A DNA stretch of 64,000 nt from positions 62,001 to 126,000 of the forward strand of contig NZ_CANTKB010000004.1 of the NCBI RefSeq assembly GCF_947654165.1, given 5' to 3'. This document shows positions 51,985 to 59,961 of the stretch, one piece after another (the first letter of the stretch is position 1; the number at the start of each line of letters is the position of its first letter). The notes beneath the pieces are model-generated. The model was given only the letters and a program-made list of their open reading frames with translations. It was not told where the DNA came from and did no database searches. Source of the stretch: an uncultured Blautia sp. GTDB taxonomy: Bacteria > Bacillota > Clostridia > Lachnospirales > Lachnospiraceae. The position numbers and the translations under genes were made by a program.

Positions 51985-52989
51985 GTGAAAATGAGGAAAA
52001 GAATAAAAAAAGGAAGCACATGGTTTCTGGCTCTGACGGTTTTCATGTCCGCCATGGTGATTTCAGATGTTAATGCAGCCAATGGGATTGATGTTGACGA
52101 GGACTGTTCCATTCATTTTGAATTAAGTGGAGATTTAGACAAGGAATTCTCAGAACTCAAGGATCTGGAAGTACCTGTGAAGCTGTATAAAGTGGCAGAT
52201 GTCACAGTGTCCGGCATATACAATTCCCTGGAGGAGTACAAAGGGCTGGATCTGGAAAAAGTAGATTCCGATACTACAGCAGCACAGTGGGAAGAAATGG
52301 CTCAGAAGGCACAGGAAATTGTGACGGAGACAAAAAAGGAGCCGGCAGCAGAAGTAGTGATTGAAAATGGCAAAGGTGTGGCTGAAAACCTGAAAACAGG
52401 TATGTACCTGGTAGCAGCAGAAGAAGTGCTTTCAACGGGATATGCGTATCAGTTTACTCCATTTTTGATTTCACTTCCAAATAATTATTATGCTACTTCC
52501 GGAAATGATGACTGGGTGTATGATGTGACAACCAGTTTGAAGCCGGAGAAGGAAAGCCGTCTTGGAAGCCTGATCATTGACAAGACTCTGGATTCTTTTA
52601 ATGCAACTCTGGGAAGTGCAACCTTTGTATTCCAGATAGAAGCAGAGCTAGATGGAGAAAATGTATACAGTGATGTGGTTTCCATGGTGTTTGACGCAGC
52701 AGGAACGAAGAGCCTTACAGTCTCAGGCATTCCGGCAGGAGCACAGGTGACTGTGACGGAAGTTTACAGCGGAGCCAATTATGAGCTTACCACAGCGGCT
52801 TCTCAGAATGTGACCATTGTAGCAGATTCTGATGAAGCACCAGAAGCAAATGCAGTTCACGCAGCATTTACCAATACTTATAATGACGGAATGAACGGAA
52901 ATGCCAGTGTGGTAAATCATTTTTCAGTAAATGATGAAGGTGTATGGACTGTAGAGCAGGAATTCAGCAATGCAGGAGCACAGGAGTAA
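51985..52989 (+). CDS. secreted pilin-like accessory protein without sorting signal
   Basis: A 334-residue protein with a signal peptide (about 1-32, ending DVNA-ANG). The mature part has two beta-rich domains: about 35-185, similar in style to pilin N-terminal domains (PVKLYKVADV), and about 190-310, similar to DUF5979/Cna-B-like modules (VFQIEAELDGENVYSDVV; TVSGIPAGAQVTVTE). There is no LPXTG or C-terminal helix. The start is GTG at 51985, 6 nt after AGGAGGG; ATG 51991 is an alternative. Probably an accessory subunit of the fibre, released or bound non-covalently. Confidence 0.7.
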   Translation: MKMRKRIKKGSTWFLALTVFMSAMVISDVNAANGIDVDEDCSIHFELSGDLDKEFSELKDLEVPVKLYKVADVTVSGIYNSLEEYKGLDLEKVDSDTTAAQWEEMAQKAQEIVTETKKEPAAEVVIENGKGVAENLKTGMYLVAAEEVLSTGYAYQFTPFLISLPNNYYATSGNDDWVYDVTTSLKPEKESRLGSLIIDKTLDSFNATLGSATFVFQIEAELDGENVYSDVVSMVFDAAGTKSLTVSGIPAGAQVTVTEVYSGANYELTTAASQNVTIVADSDEAPEANAVHAAFTNTYNDGMNGNASVVNHFSVNDEGVWTVEQEFSNAGAQE

Positions 52990-53004
52990 GGGAGGTAGGA
53001 TGCA

Positions 53005-53538
53005 ATGAAAAAGAGTTTTAATAAAAAGAACCTTTGTCTGGCAGCAGCAGCCCTTACCTTGACAGCAGGGGTGTCTGTAGGAAGTACGATGGCGTACTTC
53101 ACGACTTATGCTACAGCTTCCGGTGGTGCTACAATCAGCCTGGGTTCCACGGAAATTGTTCCGGGTGAAACAGTTTCTGCTATGACAAAACATATTAAAG
53201 TGCAAAATACTGGTGATTTTGAGTGTTACGTCAGAGTGAAGGTTCTGGCAGGAGATAAGTACAAAGACGGGCTGGAATTTTCAGCACCGGAAGGACACTG
53301 GGAATTAAAGAATGGTTATTATGAATGTGACCAGATTGTAGCTCCCGGTGAGGAATCTTCTGAATTACAGGTAAAGGTAAATGCCATGGACAGCACTGAG
53401 GATTTCAATGTTATTGTTATCCAGGAATGTACTGCAGTGCTTTATGATGAAGATGGAAAACCATACGCAGACTGGGACAGAATCGCAGACAGCAGCGAGG
53501 ATGTCTGGGGCGGAAATGAAGGGGAGGTTGGTGAATAA
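53005..53538 (+). CDS. SipW-dependent TasA/CalY-like protein 1
   Basis: A 177-residue protein. The long signal sequence contains LTAGVSVGSTMAYFTTYATA, the SipW-dependent pattern, followed by a TasA-like beta-sandwich (HIKVQNTGDFECYVRVKV; YYECDQIVAPGEES). TasA/CalY proteins form extracellular matrix fibres in Bacillus. Its cognate SipW peptidase is encoded at the operon end. The stop overlaps the next start by one base (TAATG). Confidence 0.8.
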   Translation: MKKSFNKKNLCLAAAALTLTAGVSVGSTMAYFTTYATASGGATISLGSTEIVPGETVSAMTKHIKVQNTGDFECYVRVKVLAGDKYKDGLEFSAPEGHWELKNGYYECDQIVAPGEESSELQVKVNAMDSTEDFNVIVIQECTAVLYDEDGKPYADWDRIADSSEDVWGGNEGEVGE

Positions 53539-54293
53539 TGAAAAAACGTAAATTTTTATCAACCAAGACCATTGCTCTTCTTTCAGCATCTGCACTTTTG
53601 CTGGTGGGAAGTACCGTAGGAAGTACCAGAGCAGCACTTACTTATTACAGTGAGAATTATGCAGCACAGGTAGAAGTTTCCAGTATCGGTGTCAGCCTTA
53701 CAGAGAATGGCGAAGTGGTTTCTTCCAGAGACTACAGTCACAAGAATGATGAATGGAATGAGACTTCAGGAACATTACTGGCAGATCTGCAGAAGGATGG
53801 AAAGATCATTCCAGGTAAAAAATACGATGAAGAGTTAAAAGTCTCAAATAGTGGTTCTATTGACAGTTATGTAAGGGTAATTCTTACGAAGAGCTGGAAG
53901 ACTCCAGATGGCAAGAAAGATACGAATCTTGACCCTGACTGGATTGAACTGAACCTCTTGACAGATAATGGCTGGATGATTGACGAAAGTGCATCCACCA
54001 AGGAACGTACCGTTCTTTATTACAGTGGTATTGTGGGAGCTGGACAGGAAACAAAGCCTTTTGCGGATTCACTGAAGATCAATAATGAGATTGGCCAGCA
54101 GGTGAAGACGGAAACAACCACTGACAAAGATGGAAACAAGATTATCAATCATGTTTATAAATACAATGGTTATCAGTTTGATTTAGAAGCAGAGGTCAAT
54201 GCAGTGCAGACACATAACGCACAGGACGCTATCAAGAGTGCATGGGGCGTGGATGTGAGTGTTGCAGCAGACGGAACATTGAGCTTACAGTAG
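53538..54293 (+). CDS. SipW-dependent TasA-like protein 2
   Basis: A 251-residue protein with a signal sequence of the same type (LLVGSTVGSTRAALTYYSE) and a TasA-like domain (VSSIGVSLTENGEVV; ELKVSNSGSIDSYVRVILTKSW). It has a long insert around residues 130-215. Coupled to the preceding gene by TAATG. Probably a second fibre subunit or an anchor such as TapA, but sequence similarity to TapA is not evident. Confidence 0.75.
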   Translation: MKKRKFLSTKTIALLSASALLLVGSTVGSTRAALTYYSENYAAQVEVSSIGVSLTENGEVVSSRDYSHKNDEWNETSGTLLADLQKDGKIIPGKKYDEELKVSNSGSIDSYVRVILTKSWKTPDGKKDTNLDPDWIELNLLTDNGWMIDESASTKERTVLYYSGIVGAGQETKPFADSLKINNEIGQQVKTETTTDKDGNKIINHVYKYNGYQFDLEAEVNAVQTHNAQDAIKSAWGVDVSVAADGTLSLQ

Positions 54294-54306
54294 GAGGTAC
54301 AAGAAC

Positions 54307-55080
54307 ATGAAAAAAAGTATTTTGTGCCTTGTCATGGCAGCAATTATGACTGTAGGCACTTCCATGAATGTATTTGCAGAGAAAATCACAGGCTCTAAGG
54401 ACTGGGCAGTGGAGTTTGATGGTGAAAAGATGAACAGCACTTTTGATGCTTCCCAGTTAAGTGCAGAGGTGTATAAACTTCTTCCTGGTGACAGCATGGA
54501 GCTGCAGGTCGGAGTGAAGAATACCGGCTCTGATGAAACGGACTGGTATATGACAAATGAAATCCTTCAGAGTCTGGAGGACAGCCAGAGTGTGGCTGAA
54601 GGTGGTGCTTATACTTACCGCCTGACTTATGTGGATCATAAGAATGCGGAGACAGTGCTTTACAGCAGTGATACCGTAGGTGGTGAGGGTTCTACGGCAG
54701 CAGGGGAAGGTCTTGGGCAGGCTACGAATTCTCTGGAAGATTATTTCTATCTGGACAGACTGAAAAAAGGTGAGTCCGGAACCGTACATCTGACCATTGC
54801 ATTAGATGGTGAGACTCAGGGAAATGATTATCAGGATACCTTGGCGAAATTGCAGATGAATTTTGCAGTGGAGAAGGTGACCGCAGAGGTGGAATATCGC
54901 CCCGGTGACCCGATCAAGAAAACCGAGGTTCAGAAGGTAGCAAGAACGGATCCGAAGACAGGAGACCAGACTAAGGTGATCGGTCTTTGTGCAGTCGCTT
55001 TGGTAAGTGGACTGGTTCTGTTGTTCTTTGGAATCACTTCTATGAAGAAAAAACGTAAAGACAGGAAAGGAGAGCAGTAG
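54307..55080 (+). CDS. cell-wall protein with DPKTGD sorting-like signal
   Basis: A 257-residue protein: signal peptide (about 1-24), a beta-rich domain (LLPGDSMELQVGVKNTG near 60), then RTDPKTGDQTKV, a membrane helix and KKKRKDRKGEQ. The tail is a sortase-type signal, but with xPKTGD rather than LPXTG, a variant that in clostridia is used by other sortases. The N-terminal part resembles TasA-type fibre proteins in style. It may fix the TasA-like fibre to the wall. Confidence 0.75.
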   Translation: MKKSILCLVMAAIMTVGTSMNVFAEKITGSKDWAVEFDGEKMNSTFDASQLSAEVYKLLPGDSMELQVGVKNTGSDETDWYMTNEILQSLEDSQSVAEGGAYTYRLTYVDHKNAETVLYSSDTVGGEGSTAAGEGLGQATNSLEDYFYLDRLKKGESGTVHLTIALDGETQGNDYQDTLAKLQMNFAVEKVTAEVEYRPGDPIKKTEVQKVARTDPKTGDQTKVIGLCAVALVSGLVLLFFGITSMKKKRKDRKGEQ

Positions 55081-55082
55081 AC

Positions 55083-56099
55083 ATGAAGAAATTTTGTAGA
55101 TGTTTTACGGCTATGCTGACAATGGCACTGCTCCTTAGTGTTTTTCCTGTGACAGCACATGCGGAGTCTTATACTTATACAGTTACCTTTTATGCAGGTA
55201 ACCACGGGACTTTTAATAGTTCTCAAGATATAAGGGTAGATAAAGTAGAGGGAAGTAGCGCAACTGTTAATCCTCCATCAGAGGGTGGAAATAGAATTGT
55301 AGTGGAAAAATTAATGCGTGGAGATAGAATTTCATTTAATGTGCCAGAGAAAGCAGTAACCTTGAATAATTCTAAGTATTACGTAAAGGGGATTCGCAGG
55401 AGCGGTACAGAAATTGAGGAGGCATCTTTTGAAGTAGATAAAGATATGGACTACGTAGTTGCATACGGGATTAAAGGAAATATGGTTGGATATACTGTAA
55501 ACTACGAAGATGAAGCAGGTAATACACTTGCACCAAGCCGTACTTATTATGGAAATGTGGGCGATAAGCCAGTAGTTGCATATACTTATGTAGAAGGTTA
55601 TACTCCAGAGGCATATGCAATGACCAAGACCTTGTCTTCTAATGAACAGGAGAATGTTTTCACATTTGTATATCGTGAAGGTGAAATACAGATTATCGAG
55701 ACACCTGGTGAAACTATCACAACAGTCGTCACAGAGCAGACAGAAGGTGAAGGAACCGGAACAGCAGGAGCTGGAACAGGTGCTGGAGCAACAGGTGCAG
55801 GTGCTGGAGCCGCTGGTGCAGGTGCCGGAACAGCCGGTGAGGGTACTGGAGCTGCTGGTGAGGATGCCGGAGCAGCAGAAGGAACTACCGCTGAAGGTGA
55901 AACAACAGAGGTGGAAGATGAAGAAGTACCTCAGGATTTAGTTGATTTGGATGATGAAGAAGCACCTAAAGCAAATATAAAGCTGGACAAAGAAGAAGTT
56001 AAGAAAGGCTTCCCTATGGCAGCAGGTATTGCTGTTTCTGTAGCAGCCGTGGCAGCTTTAGCAGGAATGATTATCTTCTTGAAGAGACATAGACATTAA
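55083..56099 (+). CDS. MucBP-domain surface protein with Gly/Ala-rich stalk
   Basis: A 338-residue protein with a signal peptide (ending TAHA), a beta domain about 30-135 and a MucBP domain about 135-205 (VGYTVNYEDEAGNTLAPS...). A low-complexity stalk of Gly-Thr/Ala-Gly repeats (about 220-265) and an acidic segment follow, then a C-terminal helix with the tail KRHRH. There is no LPXTG; it is probably a membrane-anchored protein. MucBP domains bind mucins in lactobacilli. Confidence 0.8.
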   Translation: MKKFCRCFTAMLTMALLLSVFPVTAHAESYTYTVTFYAGNHGTFNSSQDIRVDKVEGSSATVNPPSEGGNRIVVEKLMRGDRISFNVPEKAVTLNNSKYYVKGIRRSGTEIEEASFEVDKDMDYVVAYGIKGNMVGYTVNYEDEAGNTLAPSRTYYGNVGDKPVVAYTYVEGYTPEAYAMTKTLSSNEQENVFTFVYREGEIQIIETPGETITTVVTEQTEGEGTGTAGAGTGAGATGAGAGAAGAGAGTAGEGTGAAGEDAGAAEGTTAEGETTEVEDEEVPQDLVDLDDEEAPKANIKLDKEEVKKGFPMAAGIAVSVAAVAALAGMIIFLKRHRH

Positions 56100-56111
56100 A
56101 AAATAAGCCGA

Positions 56112-56666
56112 ATGAAGAGGAAATCAAAATTGAGCAGAAGAAAACATAAGAAAAACCCAGTGGCTGTGTTATGCAGTACACTGGGTACTGCTATGTTAGT
56201 GGTTTTAGTGTTGCTTTGCCTGCCCCTCACTGTTCCAAGAATGGCGGGGTATGAGCTGTACACTGTAATCAGCGGCAGTATGGAGCCTGAGATTCCTGTA
56301 GGAAGTCTGGTATATATTCAGGGAGCAGCACCGGAAGATATGCAGGAAGATGATATTATCGCCTTTTATGGAGCAAAAGATTCCAATGCGATTATCACGC
56401 ACCGCATTGTAGAAAACCGTGTGGTCATGGGTGAATTTATCACCAAAGGCGATGCAAATAAGACGAAAGATATGAATCCCATCCCGTATGAGAATTTTAT
56501 CGGAAAAGTTACCTTGTCTGTTCCCGTGCTGGGGCGTGTTGCCCAGCTCATCACCAGTTTTCACGGGAAACTGGCAGCAGCAGGATTTATTTTTGTTGCC
56601 CTGATATTACAGATTATTGCAGTAGCAATAGATAAGATGAGCGAAAAGAAACATTCAAAAGAATAA
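56112..56666 (+). CDS. sipW: SipW-type signal peptidase I
   Basis: A 184-residue ER-type signal peptidase. A basic N-terminus and helix are followed by the catalytic Ser in VISGSMEPEIPVGS (about 54-67), the His of IITHRIVENR (about 95-104) in place of the usual Lys, GEFITKGDANKTKD (about 108-121) and a C-terminal helix. SipW releases TasA-type proteins; two such substrates lie upstream in the same operon. Confidence 0.88.
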   Translation: MKRKSKLSRRKHKKNPVAVLCSTLGTAMLVVLVLLCLPLTVPRMAGYELYTVISGSMEPEIPVGSLVYIQGAAPEDMQEDDIIAFYGAKDSNAIITHRIVENRVVMGEFITKGDANKTKDMNPIPYENFIGKVTLSVPVLGRVAQLITSFHGKLAAAGFIFVALILQIIAVAIDKMSEKKHSKE

Positions 56667-56670
56667 TAAG

Positions 56671-56718
56671 AAACCGCATTTGCACATGAAAACGAAAAGT
56701 GTGCCGGTGCGGTTTTTG
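56671..56718 (+). terminator. terminator of the surface-fibre operon
   Basis: AAACCGCA (56671-56678) pairs with TGCGGTTT (56708-56715), with an inner stem GCACA/TGTGC, followed by TTTGTTTTTG. It starts 4 nt after sipW. Confidence 0.85.
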
Positions 56719-56769
56719 TTTTTGATAGATATTTAGATTTGATGGATTTCAAGAAAAGTATTGTCGGTT

Positions 56770-57110
56770 TATACGGGAGAAGTTCTGAAAATAGGCTGGA
56801 TATCTTTATTCTATGAATTATGGCCTACCTTTTTCAGGGGAAAATAGGTTGTGAAAAGATATTTTGGGTTTTTAACCTATATTTACCAGTGGAGTGTAGG
56901 TGGATTTTGACAGTTTGAAGAAATCAACTTACTTATTTTTGGGAAAAGTAGGCTGTCAGAAGATGTTTGAATAAATCGGCCTACTTGAGTCGAGAAAAAG
57001 TAGGTTTATGAGATGGATTTACTGTAATCAGCCTATTAGAGCCGGAGAAAAATAGGCCTACAGGAGAAATTCAGTGAAACAGGCCTATTTGGTGAAGAAC
57101 AGGTCACTGG
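56770..57110. repeat. 52-bp-period hairpin array F (six clear units plus one degenerate)
   Basis: Left arms start at 56824, 56876, 56928, 56980, 57032 and 57084, all 52 apart; a degenerate unit begins at about 56770. The unit at 56980 has perfect CCTACTT/AAGTAGG arms and that at 57032 perfect CCTATT/AATAGG, a compensatory change. It fills the 56719-57272 gap, together with a TATAAT at 57184-57189, before the second Rpn gene. Confidence 0.9.
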
Positions 57111-57272
57111 AAACAATTTCAAGAATCTAAAAAGATTATTAAAAACACCAGAAAACATTGAAGAACAAGTGTTCCAATGGTATTATAATAAATAAGAGCA
57201 AACTTACATCCAGATATGATTTTTAAAAGTACAAAAGAGAACGATACATAACAAAATAAGAAAGGAAAGCCT

Positions 57273-58223
57273 ATGGCGGATAAAGTGAAACCGGATGTAC
57301 TTTTGAAAGATTTTTGGCGTTCCAATGAGCGGTTCGCAGATTTGTTCAATGCAGTGATGTTTCAGGGGGAAGAAGTCCTGAGACCGGAAGAACTGCGGGA
57401 AATGGATACGGATGTATCTGGGATTATTCAGTTGAAAGATCACGCAGAATCTTTAATGAGGATACGTGATGTGGTGAAGAAGATGGCATTTGGTGTGGAA
57501 TTCGTGGTTTTTGGAATAGAATCTCAGCAGAATATCCACTATGCAATGCCCCTGCGTACGATGTTGTACGATGGGATGGGATACCTGAAGGAGTATCAGG
57601 ATATCACCCGTTCTCACAAAACAGAGAAAGCAGTTATGAGCAAAGAAGAATTTCTTTCGGGAATGAAGAAGGAAGACCGATTGCATCCGATTATCTCTAT
57701 TGTGATATACTATTCAGAATATCCATGGGATGGTCCTCTTTGTCTGGAGGATATGATGGTGGAGATGCCGGAAGAAATCAGGAAGATATTTTCAGATTAC
57801 AAGATGAACCTGGTGCAGGTACAGGACAGCGGCCAGTACGTCTTTCATAACGAAGATGTGAGGTTGGTGTTCGAGCTCTCCCGTGAATTTTTCAGGGGAG
57901 ACCTGGAAAAAATAAAAGAAAAATATAAAAATCAGGATATCAAACAAGAACTGCTCATGGTGATTGGAAAAATCATAGATTCATTAGAATTAATGCACTG
58001 GAAACAGGAAGGGAAGGTGGAAAATGTGTGTACAGCGGTAAAAAAATGGGAAAAAGAGTGGTATGAAAATGGTCGCATAGAGGGTCATGAAGAAGGCCGT
58101 AAAACTGGAATTATAGATATGGTGTCTGCGATGCAAAAGCATGGCATCGCACATGACTTAATTATTCAGATGCTCTGTGGCCAGTTTGAGATCAGCGAAG
58201 AAGAGGCAAAACAATATTTGTAA
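57273..58223 (+). CDS. Rpn-family / PD-(D/E)XK putative transposase-nuclease 2
   Basis: A 316-residue protein. After an N-terminal helical part (LLKDFWRSNERFADLFNAV), the catalytic Asp is in DTDVSGII (about 50-57) and the ExQ in VFGIESQQNIHYAMPLR (about 80-96), as in Rpn/PDDEXK_2 proteins. A helical middle and the C-terminal GHEEGRKTGIIDMVSAMQK segment follow, the family's usual end. It is a distant relative of the 40762-41673 protein, not a copy. AAAGGA is 6 nt before the ATG. Confidence 0.78.
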   Translation: MADKVKPDVLLKDFWRSNERFADLFNAVMFQGEEVLRPEELREMDTDVSGIIQLKDHAESLMRIRDVVKKMAFGVEFVVFGIESQQNIHYAMPLRTMLYDGMGYLKEYQDITRSHKTEKAVMSKEEFLSGMKKEDRLHPIISIVIYYSEYPWDGPLCLEDMMVEMPEEIRKIFSDYKMNLVQVQDSGQYVFHNEDVRLVFELSREFFRGDLEKIKEKYKNQDIKQELLMVIGKIIDSLELMHWKQEGKVENVCTAVKKWEKEWYENGRIEGHEEGRKTGIIDMVSAMQKHGIAHDLIIQMLCGQFEISEEEAKQYL

Positions 58224-58251
58224 GAGTATGTGCTGCCACAAGAGACATTAT

Positions 58252-58298
58252 AAATCCCCGGAAGTTTCGGTGGGTGCGTTTGAACTTTCCGGGGATTT
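58252..58298. terminator. inverted repeat after the second Rpn gene
   Basis: AAATCCCCGGAA (58252-58263) and TTCCGGGGATTT (58287-58298) are perfect 12-bp arms; there is no long U-tract on either side. It lies between the Rpn stop and a convergent gene remnant, so it is perhaps a bidirectional terminator. Confidence 0.55.
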
Positions 58299-58308
58299 AG
58301 TAGCAAAT

Positions 58309-58476
58309 CTAATTTATGGAATCTTTATTCATTTCAAGAACTCTTTGAAGATAATTCAAAGTTTCGTCTTTGGTTTCTAACATTTCCATTTCATCCAAAG
58401 AAGAAGCAAAATCATAGAAAGAGGACAAAAGATTTTGTTCTTTCAAAAGAATATAGGTAAGCATAGAAGTTTGTCC
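58309..58476 (-). pseudogene. 3' remnant of an unidentified minus-strand gene
   Basis: The minus strand encodes GQTSMLTYILLKEQNLLSSF... ending EMNKDSIN-stop, a protein-like acidic helical sequence with no start codon of its own. Beyond 58476 the same frame runs into sequence that is antisense to the FHA gene's upstream remnant. I read it as the C-terminus of a gene whose front was deleted. Family not recognised. Confidence 0.5.
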
Positions 58477-58580
58477 GGAAAACATCCGTAATTCGCAGTA
58501 CCAAGATTTCTGACGGAAATTCCAAAGAACCATTAGTAGTTGTTGATTCTGGTGGAACTACCGAAACAAAAGGTCCTGGT

Positions 58581-59150
58581 ATGATGTTATGGATTATCAT
58601 TGGGGCTGCTGTAGTTATTATCGTAGTCATCGTAGTGATTCTTGTAGTATCATCCGGCAACAAAAAGAAAAAAGAAGAAATGGAACGTGAACGCATGATG
58701 AGACAGAGAGCAGAAGAACAGAGAAGAACTGCTCCGGCACCAAAAGCGGAAGCGCGTTCTTATAATCCAGTACAGGAACCATCAGCAGGTGCAGGTGAAA
58801 CCAGCGTACTTGGCGAAGGAAGAGGAGAAACAACTGTACTAGGAGCTTCTGCACAGAGTGCAGCTTACATGATCCGCAAGAAAACAAATGAACGTGTAGT
58901 CATCAGTGCACCAAGCTTCACCATTGGTAAAGAAAGAAGCCGTGTAAATTATTGTATTTCTGATAATACTTCCGTGAGCAGATGCCACGCACGTATTTCC
59001 AGAAAAGGTTCACAGTATTTTGTAGCTGATATGAATTCTACAAACTTTACTTTTGTAAATGGTGTAAAAGTTGTACCGGGACAGGAAGTTGCTCTGAAAG
59101 ACAATGACACTGTTCGTTTTGCAGATGAAGATTTCGAATTTCATATGTAA
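58581..59150 (+). CDS. FHA-domain membrane protein, apparently truncated at the 5' end
   Basis: A 189-residue product from the ATG at 58581: an immediate membrane helix, a basic coiled segment (KKKKEEMERERMMRQ), a linker with two AGETSVLG/GETTVLG motifs, and a C-terminal FHA domain (about 105-189: FTIGKERSRVNYCISDNTSVS, SRCHARIS, NGVKV). FHA domains bind phosphothreonine. There is no ribosome site before the ATG, and the frame is open upstream to 58467 (TKISDGNSKEPLVVVD...), so the original gene was longer, perhaps with an extracellular domain. First gene of the PP2C/kinase module. Confidence 0.75.
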   Translation: MMLWIIIGAAVVIIVVIVVILVVSSGNKKKKEEMERERMMRQRAEEQRRTAPAPKAEARSYNPVQEPSAGAGETSVLGEGRGETTVLGASAQSAAYMIRKKTNERVVISAPSFTIGKERSRVNYCISDNTSVSRCHARISRKGSQYFVADMNSTNFTFVNGVKVVPGQEVALKDNDTVRFADEDFEFHM

Positions 59151-59181
59151 TTAATACATTTAAAAGGAAAGAGAGCAGACT

Positions 59182-59949
59182 ATGAATTATTTGACAACTG
59201 TCCACACAGATGTGGGAATCAGAAAGAGTACAAATCAGGACTCAGTATTAATAGAAACAGCGGCTACAGACTATGGACAGGTTTTGTTAAGCGTAGTTTG
59301 TGACGGTATGGGCGGCCTTGCAAAAGGTGAGGTCGCCAGTGCCATCTTAGTAAAGGCCTTTTCCAGATGGTTTCATCAGGAATTCCCCGGACTGCTGTAT
59401 GGCGGTCTGGAGGCCAATGCTTTGAGAGAGAGCTGGACAAATTTAATTTTAGAACAGAATCAGAGAATCAGCCAATATGGGCTGGAATGCAATGTGAGCC
59501 TGGGAACAACCCTGGCAGCACTGCTTTTGGTAGACAATATCTACTATATCATAAATGTGGGTGATTCCCGTGTTTATTATATTAAAGACGGATTTCACCA
59601 AATGACCTTAGACCAGACTTATGTACAGAGAGAGATGGACCTTGGGCGGATGACTCCTGAGGAAGCAAAAAACCATCCGAGAAGAAATGTGCTGCTCCAG
59701 TGCGTAGGAGCAAGCAGTGTGATAGAACCGGACTTCTATGTAGGGGAATACAAACCGGATTCCCTGTTTATGATGTGTTCAGATGGCTTCCGCCATGTGA
59801 TCACTCCAGAGGAGTTTTATGAAAAAATAAAACCAGTACTTATGGTTACAGAAGAGAAAATGAAAGAAACGGCTGTATATTTTACAGAGTTAAATAAAGT
59901 CAGAAGAGAAGACGACAACATTTCAGTTGCTTTGATTCGGGCATATTAG
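59182..59949 (+). CDS. PP2C-family Ser/Thr protein phosphatase
   Basis: A 255-residue phosphatase (PrpC/Stp type) with metal-binding Asp residues in STNQDSV (about 14-20), CDGMGG (about 38-43), VGDSRVYY (about 131-138), MCSDGF near 196 and EDDNIS near 243. It reverses phosphorylation by the kinase encoded 12 nt downstream. AAAGGAAAGAG precedes the start. Confidence 0.9.
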   Translation: MNYLTTVHTDVGIRKSTNQDSVLIETAATDYGQVLLSVVCDGMGGLAKGEVASAILVKAFSRWFHQEFPGLLYGGLEANALRESWTNLILEQNQRISQYGLECNVSLGTTLAALLLVDNIYYIINVGDSRVYYIKDGFHQMTLDQTYVQREMDLGRMTPEEAKNHPRRNVLLQCVGASSVIEPDFYVGEYKPDSLFMMCSDGFRHVITPEEFYEKIKPVLMVTEEKMKETAVYFTELNKVRREDDNISVALIRAY

Positions 59950-59961
59950 GAGGAAGTCTAC

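Noticed and set aside
55740..55880. Gly/Ala-rich repeat as a DNA-level mobile or regulatory repeat
   Set aside because: It is in frame and explained as a low-complexity protein stalk; the repeat units are degenerate at DNA level.
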